Source of the DNA: Macrophomina tecta
Lineage: Eukaryota > Ascomycota > Dothideomycetes > Botryosphaeriales > Botryosphaeriaceae
Direction of reading: 5' to 3'
Assembly: GCA_024180945.1 (NCBI GenBank)
Contig: JAKSGN010000041.1
Span: forward strand, 2,790,001-2,854,000
Length of the DNA: 64,000 nucleotides
Shown here: positions 11,206 to 22,702 of the stretch, one piece after another
Layout of the letters: each line of letters opens with the position of its first letter
How positions within the stretch are numbered: the stretch's first letter is position 1
Position numbers and translations under genes: made by a program
The notes under the pieces: model-generated
The model's database searches: none
What the model was told of the DNA's origin: nothing
Seen by the model: only the letters and a program-made list of their open reading frames with translations

Positions 11206-14200
11206 ATGACCTGCTTCTCCCTCCATCTTGACTGGCTCTACTACCACCGCAGGTCTGTCCAAGGGCTGGAGAGACTTTGGAAGCCTACGCCTGCAATTAG
11301 GTCCCGGCAGCAGTCAGTGAGACGGAGACGCTGGACATTACTCACTATTACGATATGCTTGCATGTCCTGCTTTGGAGTTCTCTCATCCCCTTCATCACT
11401 ATGCTCGCCCTATTCGCTGCGCAGAAGATTGATACTACCGTATTACCTTCGACTGTACTGACCATTATCTCAGTATGTCCTCACAGATTATTCTTTACCG
11501 GTACTTGCTGACAGGGTGCATAGGCTGTTGCTTCCATCTCCTACATCGTCCTACACACGATCGTCGCACGCAAGCAGAATAAGATGGACCATGGAGTCAC
11601 GTCTCGCAGGTTCGAAAATGCGTGCTATATTGCCATCAGGCTCGCTGTTACGCTTTGCATTCTGTGGCTACTAACATCCGGCTGGAATTTCATCATTGCC
11701 GCGCGCCAGCCTATTTGTCTCTGGCACTTATCGGATAGCACGGACGAGTACTGGAGAGCGGGAAGCTCTTGTGCGGCTGAACGATTCACTGCTGCCATCT
11801 CCTTCATTGCTCTGTAAGCATTGCTATTCCTTCCAAGTTTTATTTGCTCATCACCACCCACAGAGTTGCATCTGGCACCCTTTTCGGGATCCTCGCAGTC
11901 GTACGACGCCCTTTCGAAGCCAGCCTCTTCGGTCCTTCCTCTTCACACTCATCGGGGATCTACCGAGACCACTATACGAGCTTGTACAAAGGCCGCAAGC
12001 TCTTTCATCCAGAGGATGGTGTCTACAATCCCGCCCTACACCGTTTCCAGGCCTCTACGTCATCGCTCACCTCCTTTACTGCTTCCTCACTACTCCGCCC
12101 GGACACAGCGATGACGAATAGGACGGTTAGTGCCGGTAATGGCATCGCCGCGAGTCTTCCCTCAACTCCTGGCCCCTCCTTTCCTTCCACACCATCCACT
12201 GGCGATGCCGTTGCTCCATACTTCAGCTGGATCCCGACACCTCGGCCTGGCAGCAGCAACAGTAGTAGTAACAGTCTCGGGATCAGCTCGGCCTCTCCGC
12301 CAGGTGTCGCTGTCGCCCTTCTCCCCGCTGCGCCCATCCCCGCCCTCACCACCGCCACCACGACTCTTGGTTGCCCTTTCCGCCGGCCCTTCACCACCTG
12401 CACAACATCCAGCGCAGACTCCGTTATGCAGACAGTCTCCTCATCAGTGCTGCAATATACACCCACCAACCACCCGCACTATCAACGCCGGCCCCGTAGC
12501 TCCGGCCAGGCAAACTCCCTCCCAACGTCCAGCGGCGCCCCCCTACCCACTCCGACCTTCCCCACAACGCCTCCTCGCCCCGCGCGCTCCCCACCCCCAC
12601 TCGACTCCGCCTGGCGCGCCATGCACCCCTATCCTCCGCATTCAAATCTCCTCGCCCCAGCCTTTTCACCCGTCCAGACGAACCTGCTCGCCATCCCAAA
12701 GGTCCACGCCCGGCCGCCCAGCATGCCACAGTTCTCTCCACCGCCACCACTTCCACCCCGCCAGCCCCTCTCGCAGCAAGACGGCTCCACGGGCAGGTGT
12801 ACCCGCCTCGCGCTGACCACCGCCGCGCTCGCCAGCTTGACCGCGTCACAGCAGCAAGACCAGCGGCCGTCACTGTACGCCTCCTCGTCTTCTCCACCGA
12901 GACGCGTCCCCTACCACCGCCACCAGCGTACCCTGTCGCCGTCGGGCCCTCCGCCGAGCATGCCGCCGAGCGTGCGGCCTGTTATGGGCGCGGCTGTCGT
13001 GAGAGATAGACCAGCCACGCCTGTGATGCAGATGCAGCAGTCGCTCTCACCGTCGACGAACAGCTATCCGTACGCTGATGTCGCGCTGGCGCCGTCGCCG
13101 GCGCTGCTGTCAATGCGACAGAAGGCGGCGCGGCAACGATCGTTGGGCTTGAGGACGAGGAAGAGCTTTGGTGGCGGCGGCGGCGGCGGCGACGGTGGTG
13201 GTACTACTAGTGGGTGTGGCGTGAGTTTGTATAGCGTGAGTAGTAGCTCCGCCGGGACCATGCGGAGTAGTAGCTCGCCGTTGAGCACGATGGTCAGGGC
13301 GTGTGAGGTGGAGGTGGAAGCGTTGAAGGGGGAGGCGGAGGAGGGGAGGATTGGTGGTGCTGATGGTCGTGTGCTTGAGGACAAGGAGGATGAGGGGGGC
13401 CGGTTGGGTGTTATGGAGCAGGTGAGGGGCGTAGAAAGGAGTGGGAGGTGGTGCAGGGCCAGGAGAGGATGGGGTGGTAGTGGTGGTCATGCGGAGGAAA
13501 AGAGGAAGACGGGGGTGGGATTGAAGGAGGCGGCGGAAGGAGATTTGGGTGTTGAGGGAAGGAACTGGGTAAGGAATGCGTCGGGGCAAGAAAGTGTCAG
13601 TGAAGGGGATGAGGCTGCCGTGGTACGGGAGAGGGAGGACAGTGGGGTGGAGTTGGAGATGAAGGATTGTCGTGTGTCGATGGTGGAGAGCAGTAGCGGG
13701 TCCTCGGAGGCCCGGCAGAGTCGCTTGTTGGCGATGAAAAAGGGCCTTCTACTGCCATCCTGGGACTGTGTTCCTCCGCCGAAGACTTCGTCTTCCTCTC
13801 AACAGTCCATCTTGGAGGCTGTGTTGGCGGCAGGGAAAGTAACGCCTCTGTTGCCACAGCAGCAACAGCAAGGTGGCGATGAACAGTGCTTGAGGGCAGC
13901 TGCTTCGCCCGTCGATGATACGGCAACAGCAGCGGGCTATAACCGCGGTCTTTCGCGCAGCGGGACCATCGTTGTCCGACGTTCAAGGTCTGTGGAAGAG
14001 CAGCACAGCACCTCGAAGACTCCTGGAATAGATAGCCAAGAAGATCGAGGTGAAAGGTCAACAGATGTAGGCCTGGGCGTCAGCTGTTTGATTGGCGTTG
14101 GTTCCAGTACATCGCGAGATGAACCGAGCACTCAAGTCGTCTCTCAGCAAAGGCCAGGTGGGAGATCACTGGATGTCAAGAGGGTTCCGCGAGCGAAACG

Positions 14201-14222
14201 GCGGACTGTTGGACAGGTGTAA
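11206..14222 (+). CDS. Four-helix membrane protein with long low-complexity tail
   Basis: No named family is recognised. Three exons are deduced: 11206-11472, 11524-11813 and 11864-14222, giving 971 aa. The first 210 residues contain four hydrophobic helices (about 44-72, 80-105, 129-150 and 180-205), including LLTITICLHVLLW and AIRLAVTLCILWLLTSGW. A short loop with two cysteines (PICLWHL...GSSC) lies between helices 3 and 4. The splice junctions fall between or within helices and keep them intact, which supports the model. The remaining roughly 760 residues are Pro/Ser/Thr-rich, then Gly/Arg/Glu-rich, with a run of nine glycines interrupted by one Asp near 13170-13200. They are probably disordered and cytosolic. 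A plasma-membrane signalling or scaffold role is possible but unproven. Confidence 0.7.
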
Positions 14223-14532
14223 AGCAGTACCTTGAAGCACTGAGGTATAAGCCATGTACGTAGTCAATATCTTAATACTAATGAGTGAGCCTTAGTTATA
14301 TACTATATAGTAGTTGCGAAAGAATGAAAAAAATGAGACGACCTGGTTTTTTTTTTTTTTTTTCATTTTGCGTTCTCGCCTCTACTTTACGCTCTCAGAG
14401 ACTCAACTATGAAGCGCATCTACCATACGACTGTGGTAGCGGTATTCTTCTTCCTTTTCATTCCTTATTCTTTCGAAAAACTTGGCAAATCCCGCTCTGA
14501 TCATTCAATGTTCTACCTCGCACACACATCAA
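14223..14532. other. Convergent 3' intergenic region
   Basis: This is a short A/T-rich spacer between two convergent genes. It holds a 17-T homopolymer (14347-14363) and no coding sequence. Confidence 0.5.
14347..14363 (+). repeat. Poly(T) tract, 17 nt
   Basis: Uninterrupted run of T in the convergent spacer after the four-helix membrane-protein gene. Confidence 0.9.
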
Positions 14533-15289
14533 CTACGAGCTTGGAACGTATATAGTTTTGCAATACCCCTTCTTCTTCAGCTGCTCAAGCTTTGTTTCCT
14601 TTGCATCTCTCTCAGGGCCTGGCTTCATCGGGTAGTATTCCTCAAGTAACTCTTCACAATGCCGCTTCCTCCTCAAGGCGTCCGCGAGCTGGTCCTGGAT
14701 AACTTTGGGGTTGGCGTAACTCGGGACCACCTCCTCCACCTTAGCCTTCACGTCGTCCATGTGAGAGAACGCCCCCCTCATACGAGAGTTCAGGCCATCT
14801 ACCCCTGATATCAACACGCTGTCGATGCTATCTTTGGCGGAATGCGAAATTTCAGAAATAGAGCGGGGAAAAGACAATCGGGTCAGGAGGACCACGATCA
14901 CCATAACAAGGATGAGGATGACGGCCGCTTGAGCCTTCTCGCGCGGAGTCGAGCCAGTGGGGCGGGTAGAGTAAGATGAGGAAGTAGGCGATGGCGTTGG
15001 CGTTGGTTCGCAAGGAGTAGCGCCGGCGGCGCAGCGGTGATGGTTCGCGGTGACGAATAGGGGCAGGGTAATTTTGCGGCCTTTGTCTTATTTTAGACGC
15101 GACGAGCATTTCGAGGTTGGCGAGACGCTTGTGTCGCGGTGTGTTGCGCAGGATGACGACGGCTCTGTCCAGTTCGCTGTTGAGAAGCTGCTCGAACAGC
15201 CAGCTCATGTTCTTCCGCTCGGTTGTCGGGTGCTCGGCGAGGAGCAAATCGGCTTTTGCGGTATTCATGGTTGTGGTTTTAAAGCTCAT
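14533..15289 (-). CDS. Small single-pass membrane protein, frame-broken or spliced
   Basis: No family is recognised. Two - strand frames seem to belong together. The N-terminal frame begins at ATG 15289 (a second ATG is at 15268) and encodes a helical, charged segment (SWLFEQLLNSELDRAVVILR). The C-terminal frame, open from about 15090 to the stop at 14533, has a Pro/Thr/Ser linker, a strong hydrophobic helix (AAVILILVMVIVVLLTRLSF) and a charged helical tail (DALRRKRHCEELLEEYYPMK). The second frame is closed by a TAA just upstream, so it needs an intron or a frameshift to join. A 46-nt intron with a poor donor (GTCTCG) would work. A separate gene starting at ATG 14904 is the alternative. Confidence 0.45.
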
Positions 15290-15704
15290 TGAGTGAGATA
15301 GATGGCCCTGGAAATGTAGGAGGGCTTTATGGGTCTTTCAAAGGGGTGTAGGGCTAACAAATCTCTTTGGGGAAATGCAGGACAAAGGCGAACAACTTGG
15401 CGCCTGCATCCCGCATGCGGGAGTTTAAGACGACGAATATTGGATCTTATTATTCCGGACAGTGCGATTCATAGGTATGTGCAGACTTCCAGCAAATAAT
15501 ATGCGCTGGGCATTAGCCACGACCAGTAATGCTTTGTTGTCGGGAAATAATTGGAAAGAAGGATCAAAGACTCCCCAGCCACCACTTTTGTAGAAAATGT
15601 ATTAAGAACGTCATCAATCTCAAAGCCTGTTGAGGAGATTCATAGTACCTTCATTTTCATATTTACAAGAACTCTGTGTGAAGAAAAACAACTCGTGATG
15701 TCGT
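15290..15704. other. Spacer between two - strand genes
   Basis: No gene is supported. The end nearest 15700 still encodes residues resembling a broken last ankyrin repeat (EANADMNDITSC-like, in a shifted frame). Confidence 0.4.
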
Positions 15705-16597
15705 TCATGTCGGCGTTGGCCTCTTGTCCACCATATCCAGTCTTCCATGCTCAGCAGCGCCTTTAAATCCGGTTCTTCTGTCCACCCTGGATGGGGGAGC
15801 ATTGGCATCGGCTTTGCGCTTGAGCAGGATGCGGGCAATCTCAAGACATCCTCTGATCGCCACAAGTTGCAGCGCAGTACCACCGCCTCTCTGCGCGGCT
15901 GGGACTTTGACATCCGCACCGTATTCCATCAGAAATTCAACCATTCTGGTGCTCCCGATTTCGGTGGCCACTTGCGGTGGGTTGGGCTTAACAGGTCCGC
16001 GAGCAGAAAGACTTACATCCGCGCCGTACCTTATCACCAGTTTGGCGGTGGTTATACTCTTGATGCTGACAGCAAGCATGAAGGCTGTTATCCAAGAGAG
16101 TACGGGTCAGCCCCTTCGGCACGGAATCAGAGATTCACGAAGGGGAAAATTGAGGGGCACCATAGCCTCGCGGTCAGAAGCATTCAACGCAGCAGACATG
16201 GCCTCGTCGCTCTTAGTAAGGTTGTGTAAAGATGTACCGTGGTCGAAAAGTAGCTGAACCATTTCTGCTACTCGAGACCGAATTGCCGCCGCTAGGTCGG
16301 GACACCGTGGTTAATTAATGCGCCTTCATCAAGAGAGGGCTGTATAGATTAACATTCGCCACTTTGGATAGCCAAATGCAAAGTTTGATCCGACGGAGCG
16401 GCCCTGTGTCTCATGAAGTGTTCAAGAAGGTCGGCTTTCCCTTTCGTAGCTGCAGCGTCGATCATGGAGCCGGTTGCATCGCTTCGGTCGTGGTAGTCAA
16501 GATCGAAACTGACTTTGCACAAATTCTTGATAAGAGACCTAACTACTTCGATGCCGCATACCTGTATTGCTTCGGAAACTATACCAGCTCTGGCCCA
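15705..16597 (-). CDS. Ankyrin-repeat protein, partial and possibly degenerate
   Basis: Reading 16597 to 15705 on the - strand gives repeated ankyrin signatures: AIQVCGIEVVRSLIKNL, AAATKGKADLLEHFMRHRA, LHLAIQ, AEMVQLLFDHGTSLHN, TTAKLVIRYGADVSL, STRMVEFLMEYGADVKVP and ALQLVAIRGCLEIARILLKR. Stops between the blocks disappear if two introns are allowed: 16362-16292 (71 nt, branch-like ATTAACC) and 16138-16085 (54 nt, donor GTGAAT, branch-like CTGAC). The 5' end is not found: a stop sits at 16600-16598, which coincides with a possible acceptor TTTAG. The last repeat (AAEHGRLDMV) runs into a premature stop while the repeat continues in another frame. This is either a small multi-exon ankyrin gene or a decaying one. 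Ankyrin repeats bind proteins; no partner can be named. Confidence 0.5.
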
Positions 16598-16932
16598 CTA
16601 AACGAAGTGCGGGTGTGATTACGAACGTGCAATCATTCTATAGACCGGGTGCCTGTTTCTAGAGCTTGAGCGAGATCCGCACTGGGCCATTGCCAGCCTA
16701 ATCGTGCCTCGCACACGCAGGTTGCTGTTTATTCGGCTGTCGAAATATCGAACTTTTGTCTGGCTGAAAAACCTTATAATCTGACGAAAGGGCAGATGAG
16801 CTGCCGTGGAAGATCGCGATCGAAGTCCCATCCACTATGGGTTGCACGGTTCGGTGCCAGGTAGATAGAACAACACAGCCGAGTCAGCAACAAGTCACCG
16901 CAAGTCAGGAAATGGCATCAAGTCGCAATGAA
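16598..16932. other. Spacer upstream of the ankyrin gene
   Basis: This may contain an undetected 5' exon of the ankyrin gene: a - strand fragment DLAQALETGTRSIE is open at about 16630-16680. It otherwise holds the 3' flank of the next gene. Confidence 0.35.
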
Positions 16933-18056
16933 TTAATCATACGTGATCATCAGCCTGGCCCCCTCCAGCTCCTTCCTTATCTCTTCGCCCGCGAACTTGA
17001 CCTCGTCTCTAACGAAGTCCCTCAGATCCTCCTTGGCGCCGTCAATCCTGTCCTCCAGCCTGACGTCAACTAGATCATCGACGTCCTCCCGCACATCCTC
17101 TAGCCTCCCGTCCAATTCATCCACGTGCTCTTGAGTTTGGGTACGTAGTTGTTCACATCGCTCGTCGATCCGACACTCTAACCGCTCGGTGACGTCTTTC
17201 ATCTTTATCTCCAGGCGTGTCTCAAGCGCCTGCAACTGTGACTGCATGTCGCTGCGCAATTCGCGAATGGCTTGCTCCCAAGGCTCTTCTCTAGATTTGA
17301 CCTTCTTGGCTGGACGAGAGCTCTTGGGGTTGGCTGCATGGCTATCAGTGTCAAGTTGGCATTGCACAGAAAGATGTCTTGCTCACAAGCGAACCGGCTA
17401 GGCTCCGGCGGGCCAGCCAGCTCATCGTAGGAGGGCGGGCTCTCAACAACTTCCGGTGCAGATGCAAGGCCGAAGTTGCAGTCTTCGAGAACACGGGCAC
17501 CGCGACCGGAATACTTGCTGGCGAGGTCAAGCTCGCTAGTCACAGGAGAGAGCGAGCCAATGGTGGAACAGAGAGTAGTGATATGACGTTTGAAAGATTC
17601 ATCATTTATAGGGAAGAAAACAGTGAAGTCCGTCGCATGTGCGAGAGACTGAACTCTCTCAAGTACATTTCCAAATGCCTTATTACGAGGTACGAGCGAT
17701 GTATTTGAGGGGACGTGTACTACAGATGGCTGCGCCAGGACAAAGCGAAGGCACGCAGCGGGATCGGATTTGAATAGGAATGCTTTCTTGACGGGTTCGG
17801 GAAGCTCAGGGGACTCGGTGTGTTGGAGGTCGGCAATTTGACTTGGTGGGATAGGAAGGAACAAGGGAGTTTTGCGAATGTCGGTGAAGGATGCGGGAAT
17901 GCGGACATTAAAGTAGGCTGCCTTGGCGACTTCATCGAAAATGGCTCGGAACGATGTCTGATCGAGGTATTGGACAGTCTGTGTGTAGGGGCAACGCCAT
18001 TGTACGACGGCAGGGAGGTAGTCGAGAAGCATTGTGGTGTCTATTGTGGAGGCCAT
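16933..18056 (-). CDS. Hypothetical protein with C-terminal coiled coil
   Basis: The family is not recognised. Two exons are deduced: 18056-17387 and 17333-16933, with a 53-nt GTGAGC...GCAG intron, giving 356 aa. The first 220 residues look globular and may be a fungal-specific domain (LDYLPAVVQWRCPYTQTVQY; SFRAIFDEVAKAAYFNVRIP). A short proline linker follows (SPPSYDELAGPPEPS), which resembles a PPxY-adjacent motif. Residues from about 235 onward are a highly charged helix with heptad character (LETRLEIKMKDVTERLECRI; EEIRKELEG), so dimerisation is likely. There is no signal peptide or membrane helix. Confidence 0.68.
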
Positions 18057-19653
18057 GACTGCTGAAACTATCAGTAGAGACTACAACCTCAAAAAGTAAT
18101 GTACGCCCTGCGCCGTAGCGTTCGCGGCACAGAAACCCGCCCGCCCAGGCTTTGATGGGAGGAAGCAGCCTTGACTCCGCTTGGAGGACAGACGGCCAAA
18201 GTCGGCGCCCGGATGACCGCGACCCGTCGCACCGAGCTCCAGAATACGCGCACGGCGACTTGACAGTCCCTAATGGGCCCCAGATCTTCCAGCGAAGGCT
18301 GCGCGCAGACGTTCGATGGGTGGATGCTGGATAGCTGGCCCACTGGCGAGGGTCCGGAGACTCGATGGAGGACGGGGCAGCTCGCGAGCCGGCGACTCCC
18401 GGGTAACCGGCGAATCCCTGACCGATTGACCGTACTATTGACGACAAACACAACTGTATAGCAGAAGGTAGAGATAGAGATGGAGGAGTTGTAATGATGG
18501 TGGTGGTGGTGGAGTTGAAGAGATGCAGTTGGAACGTCGGCAAGAGGTCAGTCTATTGCTGGTGGCTGGGGATGACTAATTATCCGAATTTCAGCCGACG
18601 CGTCGACGTGTTGACGCGACTCCACCACTCCAAGTCCCAAAGTCACTGTTCTCGGCCCTCCACGCAGAATCATCATAATCTCGGTTTTCCGCTACTACAC
18701 CAACCAGCTGCGTTTCTGCAGTAGAGCGCTGAATGCCAGACCATATGACTCGATGGCACGTTTCCCTGGATCGGGTAAACGCCTCGCTTTTGAGGCAGCG
18801 CCTCATGCAGACTCTTCTCGCCGGCAATGGTGGATATGTGTGGAATTCAGAAGGCGGGAGTACAGTTTTTAGTCTCTAGTGGTCATGGGCATACTGGACA
18901 TGTGTCCGCTGCTAGGGACGAGCGATTGCTTTGTCTGGCTGAAGGTAGTGAGTTGAACGTTCGCCGCCCGCAGCGAAGTAGAAGCATCATGCGAGCAGAC
19001 AGGTAGTACACGAGCGTGAAAATAGGCTTCATGCATTGTTAAAATGGAAAAGAATCAGAATATCCTGTTCGTATGCCGGAATTGCAGCACCACGTCACGT
19101 GTGGCGCTTGTGACCGCGACACCACAACAAACTCACCATAATCAACCCCCAAAACGGACGCAAGCAACGCATCTGCTGCCGAAGTAATAGACCAGCCTTT
19201 TAGCTGGGCAGGAAAATTCCATGTCAAAAGTCAAAACTGAATTGGATCATAGGTCTTTCCCTTGGACCCATGTATCGACTCCATCAGAGACTCAAAAGCA
19301 CAGTCTTCATTTGCCTTCCACATGACTCGAACGCAATACCTACGAAAACGCCAGTTAAGGTGGCTTGAGAGCAGTGGGTGCTCTCAACCGTACGGCATCA
19401 GCTGAGCGTCACGGGGCTAATTGCCGGCCTTGCTTGAACTCTTGCTATACAGCAACCTCTTGCATGAGATTTTCGGAACGACGATGCCCTGTGCTGGGCA
19501 GGTATACTACGCTGCAAAAGACTATCCACCGTCTCCTCCCTCATGCCTTCCCTTTCTGCTCTTGCTTCTTGCACCTGCTCCGCATCACCGTAATCCAGCA
19601 TAGCCGAACCACCAGAATTGCTTGCAGCTTTTCTGTATTCGCTGCCACTATGC
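18057..19653. other. Intergenic, 1.6 kb
   Basis: No gene is supported. Overlapping ORFs up to about 200 codons around 17932-18543 are compositionally random (Ser/Arg/Pro rich in several frames). ORFs at 19365-19820 are antisense to the end of the next gene. No RNA gene is seen. Confidence 0.4.
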
Positions 19654-22600
19654 CTATGGCTGGATGTTGCTCACTGCAATATATGCCAGAAGCGCCATGT
19701 CCACGTTCAGAATGTACGATGCCACGCCAGATGCACCCTGGACGTCCTTCATCTTCACCCACCACACCACTCCAAAAACCAGACTCGCTACTAAATGCAC
19801 TGCCAGAACCACCTTCATAGCGGTCCAGTTCCTACCTTCTTGAAAATATATTCCCCAACCTAGTTCAGGTGCGGCAAGCTCTCCGCGTAGCTTCTTCGGA
19901 AACCGATCCAGGATCTGAGATCCATCCGCATCCGCGTAATGGTCAGGATGAGAGTAAAAATGCATCAGCGTGTTCGAACCGATCGGAGGACATAGGTTAG
20001 ATGGATTGAGCTGGCACCGGTATTCCGCGCCTGGTTCTGTGATCTTTTCAACTGGAGGAAGGCATGTGCATACTGGTGGGTGGCATTTGCGGAGGTCTAC
20101 GGTTTTGCCTGCGACGAGATTGAACTGTAGAATGCGTGAGCCAGAGCTTAGGAAGTACCGCGGTGCTCAGTAATGCGGATCATACCATCACGAAGCTGAT
20201 TCCGACAGGCGCAGGTGAGAAGTTGAAAGGCAGCCATCTGCCAACCCAGCGGAGAGACGAAATACGACTCCGGCGTAAACTGTAGGCCTCCCGCAGCCAT
20301 TGGAAAAGTGCCCTGTCGTTTTCAAGCTCCGAAATTTCTTCCTGGTATAAGAGCGTACCGAAGCGTCCTTGTCGCAAGCAAAGCATGAGATGAAGCGGGT
20401 CAGGCGTCAATCCAGATCCCTTCACCGGAGAGGCACGTTCCGCGGTTGAAGCATCATGTCGATTTCCGCCAGAGCCCGTGCGCAGCCTCCAAGTTCTGCT
20501 GAAGATTGAGGATAAATCAGTGAGCAATGCCTTGAGAGTACTCCTGATGTTCGACACACTGATGTATCCTCCTGTATGCTCTCTGTTCGGGAGCTTAATG
20601 AATGTAAGGCTGTTTTTCAGTTCGTCAAGGGCGCCTGTTCTGAGCTCCAGGTAGTCGTCATATATCTCTTCACCGCATGACTGCAACATTTCAGCGCTTT
20701 GAATTCCATAGTTTCGAGGTCAATGAGACTCGGCCAAACTTACGCAACGCCAACGTACTCTTCGCTTGCTTGGTTCAAGCAGCGTGTCCCTCGTCTGCAC
20801 AGACCTCACCATTCCAAATAATCTGTGGTACCACATGTTGGGTCCGTCCGGTGTGTTTTGCAGTATCTCCTCTTCAAATTCACTGTCCTCAACGAGATCG
20901 AAATCAGTCGTCACCGGTGGGTGGACGATGGTCTCTAAATTTCTTCTCAGCTTCTCGAATGCTTCTCCTTTGAGGAAATCATTCAGGTGTCCTCCACCCA
21001 GAGCAGGGTGATTCAAGTGGAAATCGGAACTGTGTGTACCATGATCTTCGCTCGTTTCATCCTCATGATTGCTCAGCAACCTCATCGTGTGTGCCGAGGA
21101 CACGCGATATTGTTCCTTGATTCTTCCAGCAATCTCTCGGGCTTCAAGATCTACTCTTGTCGCCGCTAGTAGCTGCAAGCTCTCTCCTGCATCTCTTGTC
21201 AGGTCAGCGGAGTACGCGCGCAGGACACTCTCAAGAGTTGGCGTGAACTCTTTCCCATCACTTATGCATCCTTTGAATGCTTCGCTCAGAAGCGGTCCAG
21301 TACATGGATCAAGGCAGAGCATGCCCACTACTTCTTGCGCCAATGCGCCGTCAGGTACATCCTCATAAGCGGCCATGCTTGACTCCGCCTCAGACACATT
21401 GGAAAAGATAGAAGATGCGTCAAAGGATGACACAGAGGTTGCTTCATCATCATCCCAGCTAGCTAACAGGCCGCTCGGATCTTCCGTAGCTTCGTCAAGT
21501 TCAGTAATGCGGCCAGTATCATGATTGGTGCCTGCTGGTTCGTTCTTGTCCAGGGCTTGGAGAAACACCGTTATATCATGAAGGCTCGGTCGCGATTCTG
21601 GATCCTCATGGAGCATTGCTCGCGTCAACTCCAGAAACAAGCGTTCGTAACGTCGTGTAGACCTCGGTATCTTCTGAAGGATATGCTCCATTGTCGCTAG
21701 GCTTCCGAACACCACAAATGTGGGTTTCCCGTGGTACTCAGGTAAGTTTTTTTCTCGGCTCATCCCTCTTTTCGAGAGATTGACGAGCAACTCGGCAAAC
21801 GTGACTCCCAACGAGTATACATCAGCCGCCAAAGGGTTTCGAGTATTCTCTGAAGCATCTCCGTACGACACGTCAGCTTCGAGAGCCCTTGCGATATCGT
21901 CCTCTAGGGGGCCACCGCCATCCAAGTCTTCTACTAAACCGAAATCCGCAAGATATATTTTGTGTTCGTTGCGGAGAATATTTCGAGATGTTATGGCCTT
22001 GTACCTCACTTTCTGTTTGCGCAGAAAGTCTAACGCAGCTACCAGCATATTGAAGCTTCGATAGACTGAAAGCTGTGTTGTTCTGTTGAAAACTGTCTTG
22101 AAGCTCGGTCCGGCTATAGGCCTCGGAGGACCTAACGGAAAAGGATCTAAGAAAGATTGAACATATTGCGCATCCTTCAGGCTGGTAAACCAGGATTCAT
22201 CGTTTTCGGGCACCTCCGCCCTCGCCGACAACCTCATCACCGCAAACTGGTCGGCTCCGACACTCTTCGTCGCTTCTTCAACCTGGCCAGCTTCCACATC
22301 TTCGGACGAAGTTTCGGTCGCGTGAGTGACCGCCGAACTGTCTCCAATACATCCCCGCACATCGTTCCGGAGTGTTGGATCAATTCGCAGCGCTTGTCTG
22401 ACAGCTGGGCGAGCTTTTGATTTCGATGCCACAACCATCGCTGGGACCTTTGCTCCCATATGTCCCGAGGAGTGCGCAGCGGCTTTGTCGAAACCGAATG
22501 AATGGTGAGCTGCTATCTCGGCAGCCTCCTCCCAGAACACGTCGTCGGGGGGCTTTCCTTCTATCGCGACTTTGGACTGCGCGACAGTCCTGTGATTCGA

Positions 22601-22702
22601 GTTACTTTCCGAGGGGGCTGCGCCGCTGGCGCCATAGACCGCAAGGGACGCATGAGTCTCATCGCTCTTGACATGTCCGGATCCGGGCGCAGAGCCAGTC
22701 AT
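19654..22702 (-). CDS. Pseudokinase fused to a C-terminal two-helix membrane module
   Basis: Three exons are deduced: 22702-20744, 20680-20186 and 20124-19654, giving 974 aa. Both donors are strong (GTAAGT, GTATGA). Residues about 150-395 read as a protein-kinase C-lobe: RYKAITSRNIL (233-243) in the position of HRDxKxxN, ADFG (252-255) and DVYSLGV (294-300). The catalytic Asp is Ala236 and the loop Lys is Thr238, while Asn241 and DFG Asp253 remain. The N-lobe is weak (AVMRLSAR near 155). The middle is acidic and Ser-rich. Exon 2 encodes a fungal motif block (LMLCLRQGRFGTLLYQEE). Exon 3 has a Cys cluster (KCHPPVCTCLPP), then MHFYSHPDHYADADGSQ, and two membrane helices (about 919-941 and 952-970). 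A catalytically dead signalling or scaffold protein at a membrane is the inference. Confidence 0.8.
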
